Shown here: piece by piece, positions 37,011 to 49,832 of the stretch
Layout: each line of letters opens with the position of its first letter
Numbering within the stretch: position 1 is the stretch's first letter
DNA from: Trichoplusia ni
Lineage: Eukaryota > Arthropoda > Insecta > Lepidoptera > Noctuidae
Assembly (NCBI RefSeq): GCF_003590095.1
Contig: NC_039483.1
Coordinates: 11,594,001-11,658,000 of the forward strand
Length of the DNA: 64,000 nt
Direction of reading: 5' to 3'
Position numbers and translations under genes: made by a program
The notes under the pieces: generated by a model
Told to the model about the DNA's origin: nothing
The model's input: the letters and a program-made list of their open reading frames with translations, nothing else
Databases searched by the model: none

Positions 37011-39210
37011 CCTCTAATATTACGATACTCAGTGACGTTTTGCATTTAACTAGACTGAAAGCAACATAGATCTCAAGATAAGACTTATTTTTATAATTTT
37101 CTTTATTTTAAGTGACGGTTAACTGTGAGGTGTGGATTTATTTTAAGTGTTAGTGAAACATAAACAAACATTTCCCATTAGGATTTTACAATTTGGATTT
37201 TCTTCTGATTCTTCATTGCACCTGGATTGTACGCCTAATGGTTAGTATCACACGTTTTAAATATTATTAGTATTCATTAGCATAACATAACACATCCTTA
37301 AGATATTCTTCGCGCAATCAAAAGACATCAACGCGCGACTGTCTTAGAAGTTAAAATAATTGGTGAAGATTTTATTAGTATGTAAGGATATCTATAAGGC
37401 TTAATATTAAGTGATTTATTGAAACATAATACCTACTAACAGCAGTATGTACTCATTTATTCAGAAATAACATTATTTTGTTTTTTTTTCTCACTTTGAT
37501 TAACTTATTAATTGGACGAGATACATGCAATCTAATGAGCAAAGAAATTTCTGATTTACTATTTTTTATTGAGTAACAATCACATCACACAATAAAAATA
37601 ATTTTCTGAAACTGTAAACCTATTAATTGTTTTTGGGGAAATTGGCTACTAACTAAACAACTGTTACGGGTTAAATGGAACGGTTAATTAAAAGACTAAA
37701 CAAATTATCCCCATTCATGATTAACCAAACTAATTTTATGTGGATCGGTTACTAAGGCTGTATAAATCTGACATAATTAATAATACATCGAAGAGCGAAA
37801 TATAAAATCTGAAGAAGAGTTAAAGTTTTTTTGGCGGCAATTAAAGAAATCATAACATGCGAGGCTATCACGCACACACGCGCAACTATTGTTGTTGCGT
37901 CGTCCCGGGTTGCGCAAAAACAAAGCCTTGAACTTATCAAGTTCAAATTCAAGGCGAACTGAACACACGTGATCTACCTACGCGAACATTACGTAATCCT
38001 ACCCCTGCAGCTTATGTAATGCAGCAGCCTCATTAACATTTACATCAATTATCATATTAATATAACCGTAATAATCAAAGGAATAACTTTTATCTTTCTG
38101 TATGTTCTTTAGCTTAAAGCATGTTTTACATTACCATAAAAATATATGTTAACAAAGAATATTTTTATAAAAAAAATATGCTGTGTATTTACATACACAT
38201 ATTTAATGTAAAAAAAAATTACTAAAACAGATATTTAAGAAATTTATCCAATTACATAAATTATCTCATAATGACTGTATATTTCAAATGACCTCCAAAA
38301 TGCACTAATATTATTTAAAGCAAAGTCGGCGACGAATGAGCAAATTATGGCCACCGTTTATGTATAAATAAGTTTTGCGTATTACATGAAGAGCGGACAC
38401 GTATGTGGATGAACGCAAAAAATCATAATTTAAGAGAGGATATTGACAAGCAAAAGTGATTCCAATCACTGACGCAAAAGTCTCAAATTAGCATGCGCGT
38501 CACCCGCCGCGGTTTCGGCAATGACAATGACAACGACCGATGATATAACAGAAGGCTGTCAAACCCGTGAAAACTCGGTCATTGAACCGCGCGCTCACGA
38601 CTCAGCCCCACTTCTCAGCGCTTTCGCTCATGCGATTTTTACATCTAAGAGACTTGAAATAAAGTCTAATTTCAGTATGACAATAATTATAGAACATATA
38701 CAGTTAAGATTTTGGACAGAAAATTGGTGACGCAAGTAAATGGTAATATTTGGTGATACGATTCAAGACACAATTTTTTCAGATTCTTTATATCAAATAC
38801 AAACAATAAAAATGTTTGATAATAAATTTTCGTCATCACTATGACCTTCTTTCCAAACTCTACCCTAAATCCAACACTCATTAAATCATTATCAATCAAC
38901 ATTGCTTTCATATTATTTAAGCGTCTCTATTAGATAGACCAACTTCATCAGGTTAACAAACGCTTTATACAACCTTGAAAGCCATATTCAATAATAATAA
39001 CCTGACAATATATTTATTAAATCTGAATGAACAAGGAGCGCCAATTTAGGCATGAGAGTAAAAACAAAGTAAATTAAATTTGAATGAGTAGCCACTGATT
39101 CAAATTTGATCGGGTCAAATTAAATGAGTGTTGACATGGGTGTGCCAGGAAGGTCCTTGATGGGTAGAAAGTAAATGTTGAGTGCAGGCAGCACGCGCGT
39201 GGCAAGGTGA

Positions 39211-39243
39211 GGGGGGCTGAAGGGCCAGGGGGGAGGGGGAGGG
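39211..39243 (+). other. G-quadruplex-prone tract (plus strand)
   Basis: Five G-runs of 3-6 residues lie within 33 bp, with loops of 1-5 nt. This is a strong match to the G-quadruplex pattern. It lies in a GC-rich island about 10 kb upstream of the first assigned Blimp-1 exon. Confidence 0.65.
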
Positions 39244-42200
39244 CGCGAGCGCTGTAATGCGTGGAACCTGTTCGAACAACGGTATCTCAGCATCGTGCTC
39301 CGGGCGCACACGCACCCATTATGTAATAAGTAATAACCTTTTTCTCGCTCGACTGACTCGTCCCTTCCACATGTGACCTTAACTTTCCATAACAACGTGC
39401 TTGTTTTTATTACGAATAGGACTCATTCTAGATTTCGTAAACACAATTCTATTTTTCTAAGTCTACAATCCATCTTGCAGTACTGTGTTTTGTCACTGTC
39501 ACCAGGCGCTGTTCTCTCCTCATAAATGTCACACAATGTGTTGCCATCCTCTAATTCGCCGACCACTAATCACGAAGGAAGCTTATTGATAACAGCTTGT
39601 TTAGACAGACTAATTGAACAACATGGTTTTAATTCTAACTAGCAGATAATTACTTTTCTCTTAAAGTAATGAGAGCAACATCGTTGCATAACAACCTATT
39701 TCAATTTGACACTTATTGAAAATATGTAACATAGTAAAGCTTTACAAACTTTTAATCCACTTAAGAAATAGTAAAACGCTTTAATAGCAAATGATTCATA
39801 TGTTTTTGGCATCAAAGTAACCCAATAGAAACGGGCAACTAACTAACTACACAGAAAGAGACATCAACTTACAAATGAACATGCAAATAAACGAGGATCG
39901 CATTATTTTAACTCCTCACTGCAAAGCAATGGAAGTGGTCACAGCCTTTTATCGTAATAAAATATTTATTATTCCGTATAAGCTATGAAAGTAAAGTTTC
40001 AGGAAGTGCAGTAGCACGTGTTTATAAAAATATGGATGACAGTGTGTCCTACATGCATACACATAGCTATAATATGTATGCCATCAGCCTTCCGGTGGCC
40101 AACCAACGGTTACCGCACCATAATTCACACTAAATAAACTTACATAGCATTACTCATCTACTATATTTTAACCTGTGTACGGCGATTATAGAATCAATCA
40201 TCCAAAATCATATAGGCCTTTAAAGAATAATTATTTAGGTAGAGATAATCAAATTTAACCATACAAACATGCATCGTATTAAATATTAAGTCCGGAAATT
40301 GTACAGCGCTCTGTATAATTATTACAGAAATATTAGCGAAAGTGATAAAAATGTTTCATTAAAATGAACACCTCAGAGCTGCAATTAGTCAACATAAAAG
40401 TTGAAAACGACAACAGTTAATATTTTCATCATGGGAATATTTCTTTACAGTCACTCTTTGAAATTAAGCCTGCAGGCGATGGTGCGTCCCGCCGCGCCCG
40501 ACTCTGATTTCACCCTCCTATTTTTATTTTTTTATCGACACGACCTAACGGTAGTGAGATGCAATAGCGGTATGTGTGGCTACGGAAATTGACGAATCCC
40601 ACCTATGAATGTACCTTTTAATTCGAATACTAAACTTTAAAATGTAGCAAGAAGGTAGTAATACTGCATTATTGATAGCAAAGTATTGGTTATGTTCTGA
40701 GTTTATGATTCTTTTATGATCCCATTATTCTATATTGGATACAGTATAATGGCGCCGCACATAACGTCTCTTTCTTGTAGGAAGTTAGAAAAACACAAAC
40801 TGCATACTTATGCAGTTCTCATACTAAAGTCCTGTTGATCAGTAGGTATAGTGTTGCTTAGCGGTATATTTCTATGCGAGTTGGTTCACAATATATGAAT
40901 CATCTAGCCGAGTAAACTTTGTTAGCCGAAGCGCTAACAGGCAAAATCTCGAATATTCGCAAACAATTCCGCAGGTGTACGGAGAAGCAAAGTAGAATAT
41001 AAATAGGTGATCATATTTCATATTGAGTTGATAGTCCCTCAACATTCTAACGGTACCCTACACAAAGGTCCTGCGGTCCCGGGGTATTTTTTCCGGATAC
41101 CGCAGCGGGATCTACCTGCGATTTAACCATACACTTGACGATCATTTAATTTTTTGTCGGTAGTCACCATGAATAATTTCTTTATTGCATAGTTACATTT
41201 AACATGGCTTCTTAAATATTTTTTTAGATTTTGAGTTGTAATTTTAATTACAGTTCAAAATTATGTTATATTATTATAAAATGAAGCATATAGATTTGAT
41301 AGTCTACGGAACCCAAAACTAACAAAGGAAAGTAAACCGTCGATGCGGTTTGTTCGATCGATGAAAGTAAAGGCCTGAGTAGACGGCCGAGCAGTCCCGT
41401 TAGCCGGCCCGAGCTCGGGCTCACGGAATACTAAACGCTGACATACTGCGCGGCTTTTGACCCTAGCCACATTCTAGTCTAGTACTCTAACACCTCTATG
41501 CACTGATTTATCTGCCTCACTATTATACCGCATTGTTACTTAAAATTCACTCAAGCGTTAAATAAAAAACTTAAATATTGAAAACGAACCAATTCGGTAT
41601 AAGTACCACTCAATTACAGTTAACATTTTTATGCGGTTGTAAAGTAGTACAATAATAGTCTCATATTGTAATACAGGGTACGAAATTCACTAACTGCACA
41701 AACCTTGAGAGACACGTTTGTCAAATCATAAAAATGTTATTAAAAAACATGAAACAGTTTTATTACAAATCATTACTTGGAAACTGTTAACCGTCCTTCT
41801 CAGACTTGGGTTTTTTGCGTCACAAAAGTATTGTTGCAGCCACATTGTGTAATTTTAAAAAACACAAAACTATTCTATTTGCTAAAATTGAAAATGCAAT
41901 TTGTGCAAATGGCCCTTTTTTAATGCGTCCTATTATGTTACTGACGTAATTGGCCATAAAATTCGTCGTTCGTTGTTTCTTAAATACCTCTCCTATCTCG
42001 ACGACCTTCACAATCATTAAACAATCACATAGACGGGCCGACAAAGGAAATTGCACACCTTGTGCTAAAAGTGAAAATCACTCGCAAATTGTAAAAACTT
42101 CATGGGAGAGGGGAGACGACGGGTGTCGGGGGATTAGCAATTTAGCCAGACTTATCGGGACATTTAGTTGCATACTAGCTATGGTGGTGGAGATGTAGCT

Positions 42201-42959
42201 GAGGACAACGACCCTACGCAAAATTCGCTGCATTGGGCTAGGTCTAGTGCATGCGCGTATGTAGCGGTATCAACGCGGAAGCATGGCGAGCGGGAAGGCG
42301 CTATGCACTCGTTCCCGGCTAGAGAGGGAAAAGCGCATGAATGAGTATTGAAGCCTACCCCAAGAAGGGGGAAATCGAGTTTGCACTGCGGGCACCAGCA
42401 CTCGCACAGATATAGACTGCCCTACACTTTATACTAAATAGGATCAATAGCACTTTACACTCAAAACTTTTAACGAAACTACGAGAACTAAACTTATGTG
42501 TTACGAGTTTTACAATTTGTTACATAAATAGTATAGAATTAAATAGTCAAAAACGCATCACAGTAATGAAACATAAAATATTCACGTATATCGTATACCA
42601 TATGTGTATCATACTAAGTGCAATATGCAAATCTTGGTAAATATTGTACTTATGGATAACTTTATCATTATGTTTAACCAAGTTATAACAATAAAGTATA
42701 ATGAAGTATGCTAAGTCAATTGTCACGTAACTTATTGTTATGGAAAATTAAGGAGGCCTTTATTCATACGCTGTTCCCAGGAATAATAAGTACTATTACT
42801 GAAGTCAGTTACCTTACCCATCTAACGCTACAAACTAACCATGCAATCTTAGGATGTGTATTCTTGTCAGTGAATGTCTTAAGTGATTCCTAACAGATAG
42901 TAGTTCAAGTTTCTAATAAAAGCCCAAAGAAAATTAGTAAGGTGATGTCAACGACCGTG

Positions 42960-43200
42960 TGCCCAATACTCGTACAGAAAACGCATTTCCCGGCGCACAC
43001 GAGCGCAGCGTGCGATTTATTCGCGCGGCGCGGGCGGGCAGCGGGCTGGCGGCGTCTCGCGCGCGCCGCGCCGGGTGGCGGGGGCTAGCGCAGTGGGACG
43101 AGGCGGCTGCGGCCGTTCACCCCGGAAGATTCAGTGTTTTGATACCGCTCAAGCCTCCGCCGCCGCTGGAAAACTGCATTTTCTTTGATGCGCTTCGCTT
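42960..43200. promoter_or_regulatory. GC-rich island
   Basis: Highly CpG-rich (repeated gcgcg and cgcgcc words). An 85-codon frame crosses it, but the peptide is Ala/Arg-rich and resembles GC-biased translation. It is a possible alternative promoter or 5' exon of Blimp-1. Confidence 0.3.
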
Positions 43201-44829
43201 TTCACGCTCTAATTGACCGACAATCGGATAATTTCGTTTTTTAAATGCACGATTTGTCACACAGTTTTCTATGAGGCCTTGTAAGTTGACATTGTTTCAA
43301 AGAATTTGTACAACTCAATTTTATTTCTCTAGTTTTTGTTTGCATTTCATAACTTTATAATCATTCTATAGTTTTATAATTATTGATTTAACCTTTATAG
43401 AATGAAGTAATTTCCTTGTTTTGGACTTATTAAAAGACGAATTACTCCATGTAATAAAAAAATAATAATTTATAACTAAATTACAATTAAAAAGACATCA
43501 TCAAGCTCTAAATAATTAAATTAGTATTCGTTATAATTTACATAAGATACCCCAACATTTAACAAAAACTTCCAGCTCTGAACATTCATCTCGATCCATG
43601 AAAACCCACATCCCAACACTTAGTTATTACATGCAAGTGCCGCCTAAATCGATAGAGGCTGTGACGAGTGCGTTAGGACGCAGACGTACTGTGAGCCAGT
43701 GAGCCTGAAAAACGCTACACTTTGGGGTAGATCACGACCGATAGGAAATCACCAGACATTATGGTAGGTCGGGAACGAAAAGGGCGCAATATAAATATAG
43801 CTCTAGAGGGTGCAACAGAAACACGTTAACGGTGTTATAATGTTATTGTGTCTCGTCTACGTGCTTTAGTACGATGCACTTTATTGCTCTATTAATGACT
43901 TGCATTCATTTCTATTCGAGTTTTTGAATTTAAGTATTTTCTATCAAAAATTAAAATGGAATAATATAATAATCTAGATATTCGTCAACCTACTTTTGAT
44001 ACCACAATTCTCCAACAAAGGTACACTTATTACCAATTAAGAATAGAATCTTCCGCACCAAATGTAATGTACGAGTTCCAAAAACTAAAAGCAGCATGCT
44101 CCTTTGTATAGTTTGCAGCTGTTAACAGATTACAGGCTGTAAATAGTGAAATCAATATTGGATAATGGTAGGTGGCAGGGTGCGGCATGGTGGTGCCCGA
44201 GGAGAGTGGGATGCACCCGTACCATAGGACTTCATACTAAGCTTCGGTCGAAAATGTGTGCCATGCCAAAACACAAAAAATATACGATAACGAGAATTAT
44301 AAAAACGGTAACTAATATTAAAATTTGAGTGATAAATTGTGTCAGTAGTAAGGATTTGTAAGGATGCGATCGAGAATCTAAGGTAGGGGTGCATGCAGGC
44401 TGTGTCGACGACCCGCGAGAGTGAAAGCGTGTTCCGGGGAGGCGCGCAGGCCGCCGCCCGCCCTGCATGGCTTTCGCTGCCGTTCTCACGACACCCGCGT
44501 CTACGTTGTTTTCAACTTGTTTTAATTAACGCGCTTTTATCGATACTAGCCCTAATTTTAGTGTAGTGTCTAAATTCTGACTTTTAAACAATTACACTTT
44601 TCGAGTGACAGTTTTTGCATTCTGGTGATGTCGTGATTATTTAGAAAAACTCAAATTGATATGATTTTACACAAAAATATTTTGTGTACTGTGTAATGTC
44701 CTCCTAACTGTGGAATCATTCTAATAGTAAGTTATGAAATAAACTTTTTTTAAGTAATAGTCATACGTTATTAGTTTAACATAATACGGTTATATCATAG
44801 TGGATGTTTTCCTGCTTCGTTTGGCTCGC

Positions 44830-45410
44830 AATGATCGTCAACAGAGCGGTTGCCGGGATCGAGAGCACGGTCACGGCGCGCGCCGCGGCCGCCACACTAC
44901 GGAAGTAATGAACTTGAATGCAGTCCGCGGTCGCAATGCGCTGCGCCGTCGTCCCGCTCTCCTCTAATAAGAGAATAGGAGGCGCGAACGTGACGTACTC
45001 ACTGCATTTGCTGTCAAATTCGTCCGCATTCTCCGTCACAGGCCGCTTTCGTCGTCGATGCGTTTATCGGAACGAGACGCGAATATGTGTGTCGATTGCA
45101 TTCTCGGCGTCGTAAAAGTGCATCTAGGTCGGTGGGCATAGCGGCGCGGCGTCGTCGGGTTAGTGCTCGGCGCTCGCCGGCTAGACGTGAGGCAGGTCGG
45201 CAGCACGGTGGCCTCTGCGTTGCATAATGCGCAGCGCGCTCCGCCGGCGAGCACGGCGCCCGCACTCGCCAGCCGCTGAGCGCGACGCGCGCGGACATGC
45301 GAGCGGCGCGCCGGCTGCGGCCCCGCGTCTCTCTGCTGGTGCTCCGCATCAAGCTCGAGTACCTCAAGTCGCTGCTGTTGGCACCACTCGCGCCACCCGT
45401 CTAGCAAACC
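44830..45410. promoter_or_regulatory. large GC-rich island about 4.5 kb upstream of Blimp-1 PR exons
   Basis: The largest island in the window outside the LINE. Long frames are open on both strands at once, the usual sign of GC-rich non-coding DNA. One short plus frame (ATG at 45,297) ends LVLRIKLEYLKSLLLAPLAPPV and is mildly protein-like. The island could hold the Blimp-1 promoter and first exon. No TATA box or donor was confirmed. Confidence 0.3.
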
Positions 45411-47907
45411 ACTTACTACCGATACACTATTTATGCACCAAAGACGATAATACTCCTGTTTATTCGCGATACTATAAACATTACGCGCAACTATGAGCAG
45501 TATCTCAAGAATGCCTTGAACGATGAATATTTATTGTAAGTATTACTAATATTTTTGTCTATTTTATTTGTACCTTCGCGTAGTTTTCATTAACGATTTA
45601 CCGTTAGTGATGCTTCTATTTACTTTGCGATTTTTTTACTAGAAAGAGTAGTGAGATTAAATTAAAGTTTATGAAGTTTGGAACCATATTTAATACATTA
45701 AAATAGAAAAGCTGTAAAAGTTTTAACACTTTTACAAAACAATAAATGTTTCCGGAAGAGTGCAGTAGTATTGTAGAGTGTCAGACTATTTTATAGTAAA
45801 TTGAAGTGCGCTCTAGTGTTGAACAAAAATGTAAAATTGAGCATTATTTAGTAAGAGTGTTATAATACCGCATATGTAATAATTTCCAACATAACTTTAT
45901 CTAGCCGAGAGGTACTTGCGTCTATTTGTAGAGGAAATATCTACGTATTAAATGTATTATTAGCCTGCAAGGTTAGTGTTCCCGTTGCACTCTCGCATGG
46001 CTATGTAATATGTGTTCTATAATCACGGCTATTTTGCAACACCACTCTTATTAGCGACACTTCGATACGCGACCTTGCACTCTTTGGCTTACACAATACC
46101 TACTCATGTTTTCTCTAATAGAAATCGAAAACTAAACACTGTGCCATACATCTATTTTAAATTCTTCACTTCCGGATATTTAAACAAATAATTCTTTCAC
46201 TTGTTTATAGTGATTTCCATGTGTGAAAAGAGCTGTGCATTTTACAATTTGAACAGGAAATAATAAAATAGATAAGAAACCTTGTAGAGTCTAAATAGAT
46301 CAAAACAATTGATTCATAACATCACATAATCACTGAATAACATTTAGCTCCAACGCGCATCGATTGTGGCTAGGGTTATGTGTAATTGTGATTTATGATA
46401 GTTGATTATAAAGAAAAAAATAACGTTACCGTGATATTAAAAACTGAAATGAAGTGCGTTAATTACAGCTCATGATTTTAATGAGAAAGTTATTTATAAT
46501 TAAAATCAATCAACCGTGTCGGCTTTGTAAAAACAAAATAATTGAGTTTTCTTTTGTTGTGCCTTATAAAATACCTAAAGCTTGCTAATATTCTTAAAAA
46601 AAAACGTCATCAAATTTTCGCATACAAAATAAAATAAAATATATGAAATGGTACGTGATAACCCTAGCGGCGTCGCAACGTGCTAGCGTAAAGGGCAAGT
46701 TCAAGAGCGAGCGCATCATGCGCATGTCCAAGGTTGCTTCCTGGTGCGCGCGCGGCGATGCGCGCCGTCCGCGCCGCGCTACTGTGCGCGAACCAACCGA
46801 TTTATCTATGCAGCAAATTACTAGCTATTCAGTGGATCTGTGAAAATCTGTGCCCGACTCCATTTTATAATATCATGTTTTGACGGCCAATTTTGTTACA
46901 AAAATGCCAGAAACTTGTGATATTTTATGTTGACACGAATTCATAAAAATATTTATTTCCGTTATAATTACCACCCGTAATTGCCGAAAAAATATTAATA
47001 ACGTCTTAAAGTCATTCATGAAATAATGTATTAAGAAAAAGTTATAAAAAAATGCCCTCTAGAGCCACAGTCGTAAGTACTAACTAATTGAAATCAGGGA
47101 CATTTTGCGATATGTATCTAGTCTAAAATATCATAGATCAACAGATGTTGAGCATACGCGCATTACCACTTATGTCATCGAATGGAATATTTATTATCTA
47201 TTTATATAAAATAGATAGCACAAGTGCGATGCAACCAATTGAACAATAACTTTCACTAGCACTCATCCTCGTACCTAAAAAACTTTACTTGACTGCTTAT
47301 ACAAGATTTGATACGAAGGTTGGAAGATTTTAGGAATGTTTTAATTGTCAATCTATTAGTACTATCTAGTATCAGTGTTATCAATGCAATGTGCAGTTGT
47401 TGCGTGACTTTTAAAAAAGGTATTCAGGAAATTATATCCAAAGGATTTTGTGGCTGCTTGTCGATATGGCAATGGAAAATATTTTAAATATGTTTGCTAT
47501 TTTCCACACCTCGTTATCCTCACAAACATGATTAGGATCTTTCATCCTGGTGAGTTATTGTCCTTATTTTATGTCCACATGTCCAATAACCACGCAGTGA
47601 TGTACGTTGCAGCATTGGTTACAAAACTCATACATACTTAACTATTACAAATGCAGCGCATAATGTTTACAATACGATGCCTGAGCCGGGAGCTTGCGCA
47701 ACAATTTGAATGTCAAATGAGGCCGGTTTGGAAAACAAAATTTAAGTTCTCATCGAGAGAAGTCATCGGCCGCGAGCCGCCTCGCTTCCGCAATTATGCA
47801 ATGAAATGTTGAACTTCAATGTTGCCACACTGCACTAACATAAGAATGCATTCTTTTACAATCTCAAAAGTACATAAAAAGCTTCGCCATGCCTTCTTTG
47901 TAAAGCT

Positions 47908-47957
47908 AATAACTCCTAAAATGAAAATAACTCCTAAAAGCTAATAACTCCTAAAGT
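47908..47957. repeat. short direct repeat
   Basis: The phrase taataactcctaaa occurs twice within about 50 bp, with a partial third copy (aataactcctaaa) between. It is likely replication slippage. Confidence 0.6.
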
Positions 47958-49574
47958 GAAATATTCTATACGACATTTTTTTCTAATACTGTTGGGTTTT
48001 TAATTCATCGACCTACAGTACGTTGCTATTTTTATGGATTAACAAAATGTTTTGTTTTAGAACTCTACACATATTTTCTAAAAGTCGTAAATTTGTTGTA
48101 GCAGTTTTAGTGTATAACGCTTTCAGCGTAAATAGCAAACGAAATAATCACTTCCATGCTCCACCTACTCAATGTGAGAAACGATCGATTTCTCAAACTC
48201 TGTATTTTATCGGAAATACATTTTATGGTTTATTTAAAACCTAACGTTAATCAGAATTACAAAGACTTTACATTTTATGATCAAGTCACGGTTCCGTATG
48301 CACGTGAGTGCCAACTTGGCAAATATTCAATGCATCCACCGCCGAGAGAGCAAGATGCAATCATATGGATATGTCGTAAGATGATGTCAGACGCTATTGC
48401 TTAGAATAGGTAGAAACTATTAAAAGGTGTTTGAAAAATAAATAAGATTCAATAATAATAAACAATTTAACGAAAAGCAAAGTAAAGTATTTTCTACTAT
48501 TTAAGTAATAAGTACTAATGAAACTACTAAAAGACGGTTGAAAATAAACTAATCTTTTATATTTTATACTTTTTTTGCCCAGTGAATAATTAAACATTAA
48601 TATCAAAAAAGACCTGGATAAATGATTATACCCGTCATTAAAATCTCTGGTTTCATAGTCCATCCATTTACAAAAAGAAACTACAGAAAACACTAAATAA
48701 AATTAAATAAAACAAAACTTCGAGATACGTCTCATTAATATTAGTAACAGTTTTCAAAAAATGTATCACAATAAAAACATGATATATAGAACTACAACAT
48801 TTTTTTATTTTGTTTCAGGTACGAGTTACTTCAATTCGCAGCAAATAATTATGAAAATAACAATTTAAGGGAAAAACATAAACCATAAAGATGAGACTGG
48901 TAAGTAAAAGATGATGATACCTCTTCTGAATGTCAAACTGCATATGATTGGCAGCTATTCCGGGCTGATTTAATCACGAACCGTCTAAGGATTCAATTGA
49001 ATAAACTGATAATATAAATAGGCAAAGGGGAAGTGTCGGTGCGCAGTGGAAAGTGCGCACTTATCACAAAACTGGGTCAGTAGTGGCGCCGCCCTTTTAT
49101 CGAACGTCGCTTCTCGCCTCTCACTTAGGAAAACTAAACTCTTTCCGTAGGAAAATAGCACTCAAAGTCACACGACAACCCGGGAAATGCACACGGCTGT
49201 AAAGATAGAAAATGCATTCCGCTACGACGTTGTTTGCATATTTTTGGGGTCTAAAATTATTAAAATGCATTCTAAGCTGTGCTAAATAGTGATTATAGTC
49301 AATTTAGTGGTAGACTTTAGTGAAATGGTTATTCTTATAACTGTAAAAACATAGTTGGAAGTGAAAACAAAGTTTAAACTAGTGATATTAAAACGGAAGC
49401 ATCGAATAGATACTACGGATATCATCACGTGCTCTTATAATTTCAAACTTTTTGAACTATTCCAAATTTGACAAAAATTACCCATTTACGGAATGACTTC
49501 GTTAGTTTTTTGAAGTTAATTATGAAATTGGAATGGTTTTATAATTACTACAACATGAGCGTCATTGTCAACAG

Positions 49575-49832
49575 TCAACAAGTGAAGAGCTCCCGAGCAC
49601 AACGGTGGTGGGTCGGACTGGGAGTCCCAACGGTGCAGATGCGGTCAGCGGAGTGACCAGCGCGGGCGCGTACGATGTCACGCGCATGCGCGAGGAAGAG
49701 TTTGAGAGGCTCACAGTGTACATCGTGCCAGACGTGCCCTGCGAGCGCGGGACCCAGAACCGCGCCGAGAGGACACTCCCGCGCAGCTTGGCGCTCAGAC
49801 CATCTGCAGTATTATCGACTCCCAATACACCG
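49575..49832 (+). CDS. Blimp-1 exon: start of PR/SET domain
   Basis: Frame ends ...LALRPSAVLSTPNTP and stops at the donor ccg|gtacgt in phase 0. Upstream the frame is open to a TAA at 49,542, with a possible acceptor cag at 49,572-49,574. The region before the domain (STSEELPSTTVVGRTG, then SGVTSAGAYDVTR) looks coding, so the exon probably extends upstream of the first in-frame ATG (49,686) and is joined to an unseen 5' exon. Starting at 49,686 would give MREEEFERLTVYIVPD, which also keeps the whole domain. Confidence 0.75.

Larger units (their letters stand above)
33291..49574. other. long upstream region of Blimp-1, no supported exons
   Basis: About 16 kb of mainly AT-rich DNA with GC-rich islands at 36,740-37,010, 38,490-38,620, 39,170-39,360, 42,100-42,400, 42,960-43,200, 44,160-44,510, 44,830-45,410, 46,660-46,850, 47,690-47,800 and 49,020-49,200. 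No coding exon could be tied to a known protein. A tandem-like TTAGTTAATAA array (34,617-34,682) and a ctaataactcctaaa repeat (47,908-47,957) are present. A 5' non-coding exon and promoter of Blimp-1 are probably in this region but could not be fixed. Confidence 0.5.

Noticed and set aside
45014..45407. Two overlapping minus-strand frames (117 and 123 codons) and a plus-strand frame
   Set aside because: Several frames on both strands are open at once, which is expected of CpG-rich DNA. No frame shows a domain.
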